A stretch of 64,000 nucleotides of DNA. It comes from Dromaius novaehollandiae (lineage: Eukaryota; Chordata; Aves; Casuariiformes; Dromaiidae). The notes under the pieces were generated by a model that was given only the letters and a program-made list of their open reading frames with translations, searched no databases and was not told where the DNA came from. Numbering within the stretch: position 1 is the stretch's first letter; each line of letters begins with the position of its first letter. Below are positions 51,590-62,700 of this stretch, piece by piece. The translations under genes and the position numbers were made by a program. Where the stretch lies: contig NC_088100.1 in assembly GCF_036370855.1 (NCBI RefSeq), positions 39,010,563 through 39,074,562 on the forward strand, given 5' to 3'.

Positions 51590-52380
51590 TAAGGGGCATA
51601 TTTCTTCCTAGATAAAATTTGTAGGTAATGCAAAGTGGTAGGATGGTAAAAATGATGATCTGTTGTGTATTAATAAAGCTAAATGCACGATGCATCTTGA
51701 AACACTGAGTACAGGCTATGCTTACAGAACAAAGAATTGTGTTTTAGGAAGACAGTGATTCTGAAAAGAATTTAGGGCTCATAAGGCACAGAATTATAGG
51801 CATACACTCTTACCACTGTGCTTTAAGGAAAAGGGAGCGTTATGAAGTTTGGCCATATATGAGCGAGAGTAATTAGTCTCAACATTCCCCCCCCCCCCCC
51901 CCCCCCATCTTGGAGACCTCTGCTTGAACCCCCTATTTTTTTATAAAGGATGTTGAGATGTGGAAATGTGGTGGAAGAGAGAGAGAAAAAACCTTGCAGT
52001 GGGAGACCTGAAACTTAACCTCCTTAGCTCACCAGAAAAGGGATTAAAGAGTGACTTGATTGTGATAAAGGATTTTCACAGGGAGAAAATGTCAAGTTGC
52101 AGTAGGTACTTTGACTTCACAGAGAAAGAGCAAATGGTTTGAATTGATTTCCAGCTTCCAGATCTGCCTTTAATGTGGAAGATATTTCACAGCAGGAGTG
52201 TGATTAACCATTGGTGCCAAGTACCAGGCAGGATAGTTGATTCCTTGTTTTCTGGCATCTTTAGTCCTGTGCAAGACTGTGTGTTCAACATACTGGCCAA
52301 AGTCCTGCTCTCTGTCTGCCACAGAAGTCTGAGGGTCAGACAGATCATCAAGTAGCTTTAAAGCCAGTGAGGGTCTTTGA
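51590..52380 (+). mobile_element. ancient CR1-type LINE remnant
   Basis: Several blocks appear in the order expected for the 3' half of an old amniote CR1. They are AAAATTTGTAGGTAATGCAAAG, a block near GCTAAATGCACGATGCAT, AAAGGATGTTGAGATGTGGA, then GAGTGACTTGATTGTGAT, TTTTCACAGGGAGAAAATG, and GTGATTAACCATTGGTGCC. These mirror the reverse transcriptase end and 3' region of turtle- and crocodile-type CR1 copies. The match is diverged and the exact edges and subfamily are uncertain. Confidence 0.6.
51887..51906. repeat. C20 homopolymer
   Basis: An uninterrupted run of 20 C inside the ancient CR1 remnant. The complementary strand is G20, so quadruplex formation is plausible. Length calls in such runs are error-prone. 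Confidence 0.9.
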
Positions 52381-53420
52381 GGTTCAGGGGTGGCTGTGTA
52401 ATGAGAGATTGAGAGTGTGAGGGTAGATTAGATACCTGTCCTGACCAAGACTTCCCCTTGCATGTTTGTCTATTAGCTATTTGAAATTCTACAGTGCAAT
52501 TTTTGAGGATTTGCTTAAAAAATAATTAACTAAGAGGACTGATGAAAAAGCAGCTGTAAACTCTGGATCCTGGACCAGACAATGTGTTGGGCTGGTGTTC
52601 TGAAACTGGGGCATTCTTGTCAATTGGTCATTGTCTGGAAATATGTTTGTATCTCTTGTTTTTGTATTCTTACACCATCTCTTGTATTCTTATTCCATCT
52701 TTGGCCATTGCATTTGTGTGTTTTTATTTTAATTAGTTTTTTTTGTCAGAAATCATTTGGCTCCTGATACAGAAAACCACAACACAATAGTATGCAAAGT
52801 GTAAACCCTGATTAAAAATGAATTGAAAACATTTTACAGATGTTGGTTGTTGATATTTGTTGCAATAGCAAATGTTTTTTTCCTCTGGTTCCATCTATTT
52901 CAGAACCTTCTGTCTTACAATTGAAAACAAGCTAAATCTTTCCAAGCCTGCAGTGTCAAAGAAATCGATCAAAAACCAGAAACCTAATGAGCTCAGATAG
53001 AAATCATTCGCAATAATAGTTCAGTTCTGTAGTGACAGGGGTTTCTGCTAAACCAAATAACCCTCTCTTCCGAGTTCTGCTATTTCAGTTGTTTCCAAAG
53101 CAATTTGGACATAGATCAGGCATCATAGAGAGCTCCTCTCGTTTTACTAATCAAGAACATTTTGTCCGTTCCCTCCTTCAGTTAGTTTCTGGTTTGTCCA
53201 TGCATCAGCAAAACTAGGATTGAAACTAACCACTCCTTCAATGGCAGCTGTTTAAAAACAGATGAGGATAAATCTGATCATTCTTACTCTTTGCCGTCTG
53301 TATTTTTGCCGTGAATAAGAGGCAGAGTCTTTAGGAGTTTGTAGTCATGCCGCATGTGGAAGGGAACTTCTTGCAGGTGCATGTGAAATACTGATCAGTT
53401 TGTTTGCTCTTTTTCACCAG

Positions 53421-53520
53421 ATTCCATTGTGATTGGATTTTGGGTCGGTCTTGCAGTTTTTGTCATCTTCATGTTTTTTGTCCTGACCCTGCTGACAAAG
53501 ACAGGAGCACCACATCAAGA
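53421..53520 (+). CDS. MRAP2: MRAP2 coding exon 2 (transmembrane segment)
   Basis: This 100-nt exon begins by completing the Tyr codon. It encodes SIVIGFWVGLAVFVIFMFF, then VLTLLTKTGAPHQ and two bases of an Asp codon. It is essentially the whole membrane helix, one of the most conserved parts of the family and the dimer and receptor interaction surface. The acceptor is TTTTTCACCAG and the donor CAAGA|GTGAGT. Confidence 0.97.
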
Positions 53521-56500
53521 GTGAGTCTGAAAACTATGCCATAACAAATCCAGCTTGCGAAGTTGAGCGTGTGTTGTTCTTCTCCAGCCCCTAAACAAGC
53601 AGTGACAGTGCTGATGCTGTATTGGCTCAGCGCTGTCTGCTCTACACTGTTCTTGTGAAAGGCTGCTGTGTGTCTTTATTTCAAATAATCTTTGTTCCAA
53701 GTGTTTCTAGGAAAGCAGTTTTGTCAAGTGTATATTAATGTGATCCCCATTCAGCAAACTGTCAGCAGGCATGCAGAAAGAAAAAGGACTGGCCAGTATG
53801 TACATGCTTTCATGCTAGAGGAAGTTGGCAGGTAGATCACCAAACACCAAATGGCTTTAGATTACTATTTCTTCAAATAAATGGGGTCGTGCTGGGCTCA
53901 GCTTATGATGGAATAGATCAGAGAAATGTGGGTGTTGACAAAGTAGATACAAATGCAAATAAAATTCAATGCAGAAATTAAGGTAAGGAAGTTGCAGTCG
54001 AGGGTTTTGGCAGTCTTTGCATGTTTATGTGTTCAAGTCCAAAATGTAGGTATCATAGTATTTAGAAAGTCCTCCCTTAACCCTGTAGTTTCACTAGTTT
54101 CTGCTGAGAAATTCCTGTTGGTGCACAAGTCCGTATCAGCTCCACACTTGATTAATATCAGAGTCCCCTGAGGGTCATAAAATAAGTCTTTCTCTGCTTC
54201 TGTCTGGCTGAGAAGTATGTACAGGCCATGCCTTGCCTCAGCCTTTTATGTGCAAGTATGGGAGTTAAACCATTGGCATAGCATGCAGGCTGTCGGGGTC
54301 TCTCCTCTGAGGGAGTTTGAACCCACTTCTCCTTTCAGGCTTGCTTCTCACAAACCAGAAGTGTAAAGATCCTCTCTGGGAGGTGAGATTGCTGTCTGCC
54401 TGCAAGCAATGATAAGAAGCTAATGGCAAAAGGCAATTGTTTGTGCTTATCGCTTCCTAAAGCAGCTTGCCTGTCTCTGCCTACTGCCTGCCCTTTACTA
54501 ATTAGTCACATGTAAACCATGTCTGAAATTTCATGTAATAGCACATCCCTAGAGGCAGGGCTGTGTTAAGGCAAGACCTGCATATGTCATGAGCCCTTTC
54601 TTTGCTCCTAAGTTTTTGCTTCTATGGAAGCTTGTAAAGCTTCCAGTCTGTGGAATGCTTGTAACGGTGTACTTTTGCAGAGCGGAGGGCTGCCAGATAC
54701 TTCCCGCTGTGTTCTTCATTAATATTCTTGGAACAGGTTGCTTAAAGGGTTTGTGAAACCTTCATCTTTGGACATGCAAGTCAACCAGACAAGGCTCATC
54801 TGACCTCATGTATCTTTGAAGTTGGCCTTGGTTTGAGCAGTGCATTGGACTAGAGACCTCCAGAGATCCCTTTTAACCTAAATTTTAATATGATTTTTCT
54901 TCAGGTGCTGAACAGACCTCAGTCATTTTTTTCTGTATTTATTTTAAACTTCCTTTGCAGCTTTGGGAACTGTGTCCTTGAATACCTGTTATGTATGCAG
55001 AATTGGCACATTTAACACATTTGAGTACTATTTTTTGATGTTTAATAACCCACTGGTTACACTACTGGAAATAGTGTATTCCTGGATGTTCTCTAAGGGC
55101 AGTGAAAACCATTGTTTCCTCTTATTTTTGATACATGTTTAAGAAACTGGAGAAGATCAATACCTACCTGTAAGAACAAGGCAGACTGTGGATTTAGTTT
55201 GCCTGTATCTTTTTTCTCTTTATGCCTGACTGGATTCTTCATGACTCATGGTTTCGTTAGCGCTGCAGCCCTCCTTTAGAAACAGATGTCTGTGTCCCCT
55301 AAGTCTTAGGAGAAAGCCAGCCTGATTGATAGACACATTTTTGACTTCAGTGAGCCAATTAGGCTGTTCTTCAAGGTGCCACTAATGTGACGGGGAAATG
55401 TAACTGGATTCCGAAGTAGAGTACTCTGATTTTTCTGATAGTATGTTCTTCTTTGCTCAATAGAAAGGGGTATGATGGCATGTTTTTTTTCTAAAATTGT
55501 ACAAGATGTTCAGATCTCTGTACATCCTCACCATGGAAGAAAAGGGTCAGGATGTGGATGGGGAGAGGCGGAATTTTCATCATTTATGGAAATGATGTCT
55601 GTTGCACTTTTTCTTTTGTTTGCTTGCATATTAGTGTGTATAGAACATTAGCTTATGGATCAAAAAATATTGTTTACTTTTTTTCTGTATTTATGCTTGA
55701 AAATTATTTTGGCTTCTCATTCAGGAGAAGACGGGATGCTGGTTTTGTTTGTGCCTTTAAAAATGGCCTTAGGAAAACTGTATGTGCAACCCATGAGTCT
55801 GTTCATGTCGCCTATCTGTACAAAATGTTGGCCGATGTAATTACAAAGCTTCACAAAGCTATTGAGGCAGGTTAAATGAGTAAGTGCAGTAAAGGCGAAG
55901 TAACCTTTTTTTTTTTTTTTCTTTTTTCTTAATTAAATCATTGATTAAGGATTCTGGGGTGAAATCCACTTAGAAAAATGATGATTCACTGAAGCAGAAA
56001 CTTCTACTACAGAGATATGGTTGTGTTTACTGAAAGCTTACTCAAGAAGGTTTCTCAGCTTCGAGGTAGAGTTTCTGGATTAATACTAAGGATTCGTCTA
56101 CATCCCCAAGTTCCCTTTGGGATGCCAAACCCTGCTCGTCTTGGAGGGCTGTCTACTTATTCCCTTTCATGGTTTGCCTCTGTGCCCAACGTCACCCAAG
56201 GGAGTGCTAAGAGGAGGAGTGTTTAAGCTCTAGAGGAAACTGAAGTGTCAGCCCCAAACCAGTACGCCCCTCTTACAGGGTATACTGTGCAAAATGGTCT
56301 GTACCTCCACAATGCACCCAAGTCCAGTCGGCAGAGTCCAGAACTTAATATACAGTCTAGCAGACTGCAACCCAACATTGTAGTCTGGAAAACTCTGGTA
56401 AAAGGAAGCTTAGGTTAGTTCATTGGCAACTGTTTGTTTTGAGTAGTTTTCAGTATGTATGATGCTTTACAAGCAGGTTTTGGCTTCCTGCTCTTGTTGG

Positions 56501-58719
56501 AGGCTTCTAGGACTCTGAGAGTCCTGTTTGTCCAAGTATTGCAAAAGGGATTTGGTTGTCCAGGTAGCTGTGCTCCCTAGAGCAGTTCTCCAAATGTAGA
56601 ACTGGGATTTCTGAGGCTGCTTTTCTTGTTTTATGGGTGTTGTGAAAAGATATAAACTGAGGTGTACCTGGATACAGTAATGAGCAAGACTATGCACATT
56701 TATAGTCCAGTTTAAAAAAGAAAAAAGCCTCCCCAAAACTCAGAAAGGTACTGTTTGTGAGTTTGAGTCTGAGAATATTACTGTGTGCTAGATCACGTGT
56801 TCCATACTCATCAACGCAGGAATATGCTCTGTCATACATCCTCAAAATCTTGGCGGTCATATCATTTCTTTGTATCTTCTATTCCATTTAAATTAGGTTG
56901 CCATTGTCAGTGTTCTGTGCCAATCTGGAAGATCTCCCATGCAGTAAGCCTTTGCTCCTTCATCGCTCCAGTTAGCACACAGTGGCTTATAAAGCACTTC
57001 ACATACCCATGAACTAGTTTTATTTCTCTAATGGATACATTTTAAACTTTTTTCTTAAGTCATTCCTCCTAGACTTTTAATGGTTGTTTTTTATTTCCAC
57101 GCTCATTCATCAGCTCCACTGTCCGTGCCACAATACTGTATAGAAACTCCTGATGACAGGTTTGTGAAACCATATACGCAACTTGCACTGGGTGGTGCTT
57201 TCTGTTGCAGTATAAATACGTAAATATGTCAGTCATCTGTTCTGAAGATTACCGTGGTAGTAGTCCATTCTGTTTGTCTTTTGGTGTATATACAGTAGAT
57301 TATTACTTAGGTACTGGTCTGTCTTGCATCAGTTTAAATGTTGTGCTTCTACATGCTCCAATTCGAAATGCAGAACGAGCTGAATGTTGGCTGCGTTCCA
57401 CCTTTTTTTACCTGCAGGGCTCTATGTAACAGGCATTAGCATTTGACATACTAGAGGCCTGTTATAATTTGAAGGCTATATGTCAGTAGCGTAACTGATT
57501 TTGTTAGGATATAGTCTTCGTATAATGTAATGAAAGTCAATTAGCATTTGAAAAGCAGAGATCATTATGATTAAAGATGGACTGAAAGACTGTAATTGTA
57601 AGTATCCTCTGAACTCAAAGCTTTTAGGGATTGATTTCTTTCAAAAGGCTTGTAGGCCCAAGAGTCATTGCCATTGCAGACGCATCTGAAAGGCAGTAAA
57701 GGCATTCTGAGATAAGTAGTGAAAAATGTGAACATACTTTCAGAATATAATAGTTTTGTTAGAGTAACTCACTCATACAATTTAAATGTGAACATGTAGC
57801 AAATGACTCTTGGGCCAGATATTGGACTCCTAAAGGCGCATACAACACCTACAGAGATTTGAGAGATGCATTATAACTTTGTTCCCTACAGCCTGCAATA
57901 GGAGTTAAGTGCCTACAAGTCTTTATATGCTGTCATCACAAAGCCAGCCTGACAAAGAATGCATTAGTACCTGTAAAACTTCTGTTGAGCTGGTTCTTGT
58001 CTCACCCCTAGTTGTTCATGCTTCATGCATGAGTCTGGGTAGACTGGGGCTCTTTTGAGCTAAGAGCTCTAGGAACCTCCAAAAATGTGTGTCAAGATGT
58101 CATTCCTGGGCTATGTTCCTGAATTCTTAATCCTCTCTGTCTTTATAGCAATTTTTTGTTCCAGCTCTCCTAACTTGGAAAAATGTTTGTCAGTGGAAAG
58201 GATGGCTTGATGTCTGGACAGCCAACCACTCAGACTATGCTTTTAGTGACAGCAGTGCTGCCCTGTGCCTTTAAAAGTTTTCTTCTATGAAAGATTTTTT
58301 TCAAAGTGTTCTACAAGCCTTTTTTTTTTTTTTTTTTTAACATTTTACTACTCTCTACGAGGAAATGCTGAACAATATTTCTGAGCTCATTCAGTGAGCT
58401 AAGGTGATTATTATTTTAAGGATACTGATTACTAGAAATCCCATTTAAGAGTGCTGGCATTGATAACTTATTCCCATGGCAAATTATCACTACGAATCTT
58501 GACTTATAATAGTTTCTAATAGTTCCAGCAGAAAATCTAAAATAGTATAGGCTTTTTAAGCCTATTGTAGATAAACTGTTGGTTTTCCTTTCTTCCTGAC
58601 TATACTGGTCGCTAAAACTCTATTTGCTGTTAAGAACGCCAATAATTCTACTTTCATGCTTACTGTACATTTTTTTTTCTTTTTTTCTTTTTTTCTTTTC
58701 TTTTTTTTTTCCTGCCTAG
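53521..58719 (+). other. MRAP2: MRAP2 last intron
   Basis: About 5.2 kb with a GTGAGT donor and a GCCTAG acceptor. It includes a short CR1-tail-like piece at 54.8 kb and a hairpin at 58547-58565 (ATAGGCTT/AAGCCTAT) about 155 nt before the acceptor. The 107-codon ORF at 55552-55875 has no recognisable family. Confidence 0.8.
54815..54885 (+). mobile_element. CR1 3'-tail fragment
   Basis: GAGCAGTGCATTGGACTAGA, GACCTCCAGAGATCCC and TTTTAACCTA match the last segment of CR1 just before its terminal repeat, in sense orientation. The terminal ATTCTATG octamers are not recognisable. Confidence 0.7.
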
Positions 58720-59113
58720 CAATACAGAACCTTCTGAAAAAAGATTTCGTATGAATAGCTTTGTGGCAGATTTTGGAAGACCTCTAGAGTCAGAAAGAGT
58801 CTTTTCTCATCAAATAGCTGAAGAATCTCGGTCACTTTTCCATTTCTGCATTAATGAAGTGGAACATTTGGACAAAGGAAAACAAAGTCACAGAGGTATG
58901 GGCCTGGAGAGTAATACTCACTTCCAGGAAGTTCCCAGGAGCAGTGGAAGATTTGAGGAGGACCTGAACTGTCTCACGAAATTTAACATTCCTAATTTTG
59001 TAAATACTGAGCAGAACTCTTCACTAGGTGAGGATGAGCTTCTCATCTCGGAACGACCTATCATTTTAGAAAGCAAATCTGTCATGCAATCTTCCCATCG
59101 GATCCTTGACTGA
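58720..59113 (+). CDS. MRAP2: MRAP2 terminal coding exon (cytoplasmic tail)
   Basis: 394 nt complete the Asp codon and encode the tail: NTEPSEKRFRMNSFVADFGR, EESRSLFHFCINEVE, LTKFNIPNFVNTEQ, GEDELLISERPIILE and HRILD-stop. The acceptor GCCTAG follows a 40-base pyrimidine tract. RFRMNSFV and the NIPNFVNT/LLISE blocks are conserved in MRAP2 orthologues. The middle (HLDKGKQSHRGMG) is less conserved. The frame is open to TGA at 59111-59113. Confidence 0.97.
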
Positions 59114-59725
59114 GAAGTCTTTTACTTTAACATAAAAATTCCCATTATTGTCCAGTTGAAAGCCCTTCTCAGCCTTTTGGCTATTTGACAGAAGGTATTT
59201 CAGACCTGTGCTCTTTATTGTGAATACTGGCTGTGCTGACAGAACTCAGCTTAGACCAGAAGTAAAATACTGAATGCTTTATTCTGATGTCTTCTGTGGT
59301 TGGAGCCCCTTTCTCAGCATTGTTTTTGCTTCCTGTTTTTTGTTTTGAAATGACTGCTTATATCCAGCTTTCTTAATATCATAATGATTTGTGGTGACTG
59401 TGAAAGCTGGAGCCTGGCTCTGGGAGGGATGTGAAAACTCTCCTTGGCCAAGAAAGACTGAAGCAAGGAATAAACAGGCAGCCCTTGGGGGTGTTCTGCA
59501 CCTTCTGCCACCCCCAAAAAGGATGACTGAAACTGTGAGCAGCACGGTGGTATCTGCCTGGCATTAATTTCTACTTCTGTTTCCTAACTGTTTTTAGATG
59601 CAGCTGAAACTCGGTTTACAAAGCATCCAAAGAGACTACCTTGCATATTAAATTGTACAGTTAGTGTTCACAAAATGCTACCACCATCTGCTGCTGAATA
59701 AAAGCAGATTGATGCCTGTAGTTAT
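59114..59725 (+). other. MRAP2: MRAP2 3' UTR (inferred)
   Basis: This follows the TGA up to about 20 bases past an AATAAA at 59697-59702. Another AATAAA lies near 59469. It contains a 19-base match to the 5' end of U2 snRNA (59165-59183), discussed as a finding. The cleavage site is inferred, not seen. Confidence 0.6.
59697..59702 (+). promoter_or_regulatory. MRAP2: candidate MRAP2 poly(A) signal
   Basis: A canonical AATAAA lies about 590 bases after the stop codon, followed by a T/G-containing region. Confidence 0.6.
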
Positions 59726-62700
59726 GGTACTTCAGATTGACATTCTGACAGTTGCACAGTGATGACCAGGAATTAGTGTTTTACACAAACATTAATTTGA
59801 TTTTATTGCCTATATGAATGTCTGAGTTGGTAAGTGCAGGATTCAGTAGCAAAGTCATAGGAAATCAGATGAAAACTATTCTTTTTTTGCCAGTAGAATT
59901 ACTGTATGCAAATAGTAGTGGTGTGTTAAGCTGTCATTACACTTTGCTTATGGACTGGGCCTCTGTATGCTTTTTGGCTCTAGAAACTGCCCTCTTTTGA
60001 CCAGTGGTCCAGTGAAGGGCTATCAGGCCTTTGAGTTGTTTTGAGAGAGCCAGCTCCAAGAATGTGGTTGAGCTGTGCTTGCTCCGTCATCATCTTGTAC
60101 TCAGTTGGGATGGTATTGCAAACACAGCTGCTCTCCTAGGGAGAGGTTTGCTAAGGAAATGAAGAAGTGGGTTTTTTTTAGTTCTTTTTGTTTGTTGTTT
60201 TTTGGGTATGTTTTTAAGACTAAAGTTCTGAACCTTAGCCAGTACTTAAAAGTACTTTTCAGCTTTTTGCTGAGCTGCATAGCTGATGCCCAAATGGTTT
60301 TACAGCAACTGCATGGGATGCAGAAAAACCAGGTTCAAAGCCTTTGCTGGATTTGGAGTAAGTGTGCTGCGGGAAGCTCCTAAAAAAACTCAAACTAGTG
60401 GATTCAAGATACTGTGCCTAATCTGGTTTTCTTGAAAGTAATCTGCTTTGTACGTAACATGTTTTGTGTTAGAGTGAAAATGTAGCAGTGACCTGCTGGT
60501 ATGTGCTTTAGACACTTGTGAATTCTTCCTTATCCTTCACCTGACAAATAGAAGAAATAGCAAATGAGTTGTGTGTTTAAGGAATACAGGGGTGAGGAAA
60601 GAGTAACTCCTCACTTGTTTTAATGTCCTATGTCTTTATTATAAATGACTTATACCTACATTTTCTGTTTTCAAATGTAATTTCTTGCACCGCTTCCTTG
60701 TATTTAAAGTAATGGGATTATGGTTAAAGGAAAGCAGAGGCTATTTAAAAAGAGCAAATTACTGTTGAAAATACAGTTCCTGGGAGAAGGCTGAAGTGAA
60801 GCTTCATGGATTGCAATGCATGGCTCTGTATCCTTCTTAGAGTACAGAAAAGTTCCTCTTTAACAGTAAATAGTTAACAATGAGTAGAAAGGCTGTAGCT
60901 GCAGACTTTCCTTTTCTCTTCCCAGATTAATCCCTGTCTCTTTCCTTAGCACTTTCTTATCCTGTGTTTTGGCTTTTGTAAAACCTGTTGCAACACTTGC
61001 TCCCTTGGGCACTGTACTGAGAGCCTTAGTGCTTCCCTGGAGAGTCCGGAAAGCATCATGGCACTGGAATCATCTGTGCAGTCAAAAATCCATCTCACGC
61101 ACCTACTCTTAAATAGTGTTTTCTGATGAAGTCAGAAAGTCTTCATCCTCCCCTTTGTGACATTCAGCAGATTATAGTTCTTTCACTCCCAAGCATTTTA
61201 AAATGCACTTTTGGAACAGACCGAAACTTTTTATTATAGCCTGTATGTGTTGTGTGAGGGGGAGTGATGACTCAACTTGCCACAACCATCTTAAAACCTA
61301 GGGCAGTTGTCTTTGTTGCTCCACAACAGTCCTAGGTGGCTCCAGCAGGTAACTCATCTTTGCTCAAGTGTTCAACTCGAGAGAAAAACATTGCCTTCTG
61401 AACATGGCAGCTGCTTCCTACCAAGGGTGCTCAAACAACTGTTAGTTGTCTCATGGTTAACCTTTTGCCTGAATTGAAGGTTGTGTGTGATAAATACTGT
61501 TCTCACACACAAGCTCTCTGTTACTTCTGCTAAATGCTGCTTTTACAGCCAGCTTCTGTGCAAGCAATGTGCATGCTGTGATGTTTGATTCCCCCCCCCC
61601 CCTTTCCTGTGGTTGAAAACAGAAATACTGCTTAAGTTGGAGAAAACATGTGCAGAACAACATCACTGGCTGTCTTTTGATATCAGGGAATGAAGCTTTT
61701 CATTTTTAAAGCATTCTTCCCTGTAGTCTAACCAAAAGCTTTGTTCCCCCATATTAAATCTTGATGGTTTTTCTTTAGGTGCATAACTACTACTTTTGGG
61801 GAGAATGCTGGTCACACTTAATGCCTAGATGAAAAGTACTTAAAATCATCAAGGGATAATACAAATTCAACTTACAACACATTCAAATTGCATTCTTAGT
61901 GTTCTTCTGAAGCCTGTGCTAAGCCTGCAATGGTACTTAAGTGTTCAATACCTGCTTCTTTTCTTCTCCCATGGATCTTAATTTCCTTTTTCATCTCTTC
62001 TCCTTTTTATCTTTACAAATTCCTTCAAGCTGTTTTTCGAAGAAAAATAACCTGGCAACCCCCACTTCCACACAGGTCCCCCAACACTTCAGAAGCCCTG
62101 TACCAGCAATACAGTCAAATTCAGATTTTGCTCTTCCTCTGCATTAGAACAGTAGTCAAAGGCAAATGCAGAAACTTTCTGCAATTTTCAAGAGCAGTTA
62201 TATTTTAAAGCTGTACTTACCTCTTAGATTTTGTTCTTTATGCAAACTAAGATGCTTTGTCTTACAGGGGAGGGGGGCTGGTGGTTTGTATGACATAATT
62301 AAAAAAAACTTAAGCATCTTTTCCAAAGAAGCCACCAAGAGGCAAAGTAATGAAAAATGTTTTGACTGGGGTAATCCTTTAAAAGTAATAGTCAGAATTT
62401 AATAGTGTTCGTATCTTCACCCTTGAAAATGGAATTACTGCAAGTTTTCTTACAGTTTGGGCTGTCTGCTTCATAGTCTCTTCTCAGAATTCACTAGTTA
62501 ATTATAAATACATCACCAGTGATAGATTTAATGCATTTAATACATAACTGCAACACCTGTGCCAGATTTAACTTCTGGGGGAGTTCCCCTTGTTCAGACT
62601 ACAGCATGCTACTAAATTCAGCATATAGGATACCTAGTAATGTTTGTTTCCACAGGCATGTACTGCATTCCTTAGGTCAAGTTGTGTATTCCAGTTTTCA

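Larger units (their letters stand above)
47942..53420 (+). other. MRAP2: MRAP2 intron between coding exons 1 and 2
   Basis: About 5.5 kb. It contains a hairpin at 48163-48186 (ACCATGGG/CCCATGGT), a 16-bp tandem repeat near 49213-49244, and T20 and A17 homopolymers. It also holds an old CR1-like remnant at 51.6-52.4 kb with a C20 tract. The 87-codon ORF at 49282-49545 has no recognisable family motif and no splice context I would trust. Confidence 0.8.
47815..59113 (+). other. MRAP2: MRAP2 gene, coding span (three coding exons)
   Basis: Melanocortin receptor accessory protein 2 is a small single-pass protein of the ER and plasma membrane that forms antiparallel dimers. It binds GPCRs such as MC4R, MC3R and MC2R, altering their trafficking and signalling in energy balance. 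Joining 47815-47941, 53421-53520 and 58720-59113 gives 621 nt, 206 residues plus TGA; the human protein has 205. Visible features are an N-glycosylation site NRT at residues 9-11, the Tyr/Glu-rich segment WEYEYYEYGPVSFEG at about 23-37, and LKAHKY at 38-43, tied to dual topology. A membrane segment runs from about 44 to 67 (SIVIGFWVGLAVFVIF). The conserved cytoplasmic KRFRMNSFV follows, then an acidic tail with IPNFVNT and LLISE. The longer, conserved tail separates it from MRAP1. The frame is intact. Confidence 0.97.

Noticed and set aside
55552..55875. 107-codon ORF in the last MRAP2 intron
   Set aside because: No recognisable protein family; a length like this is expected by chance in this much sequence.
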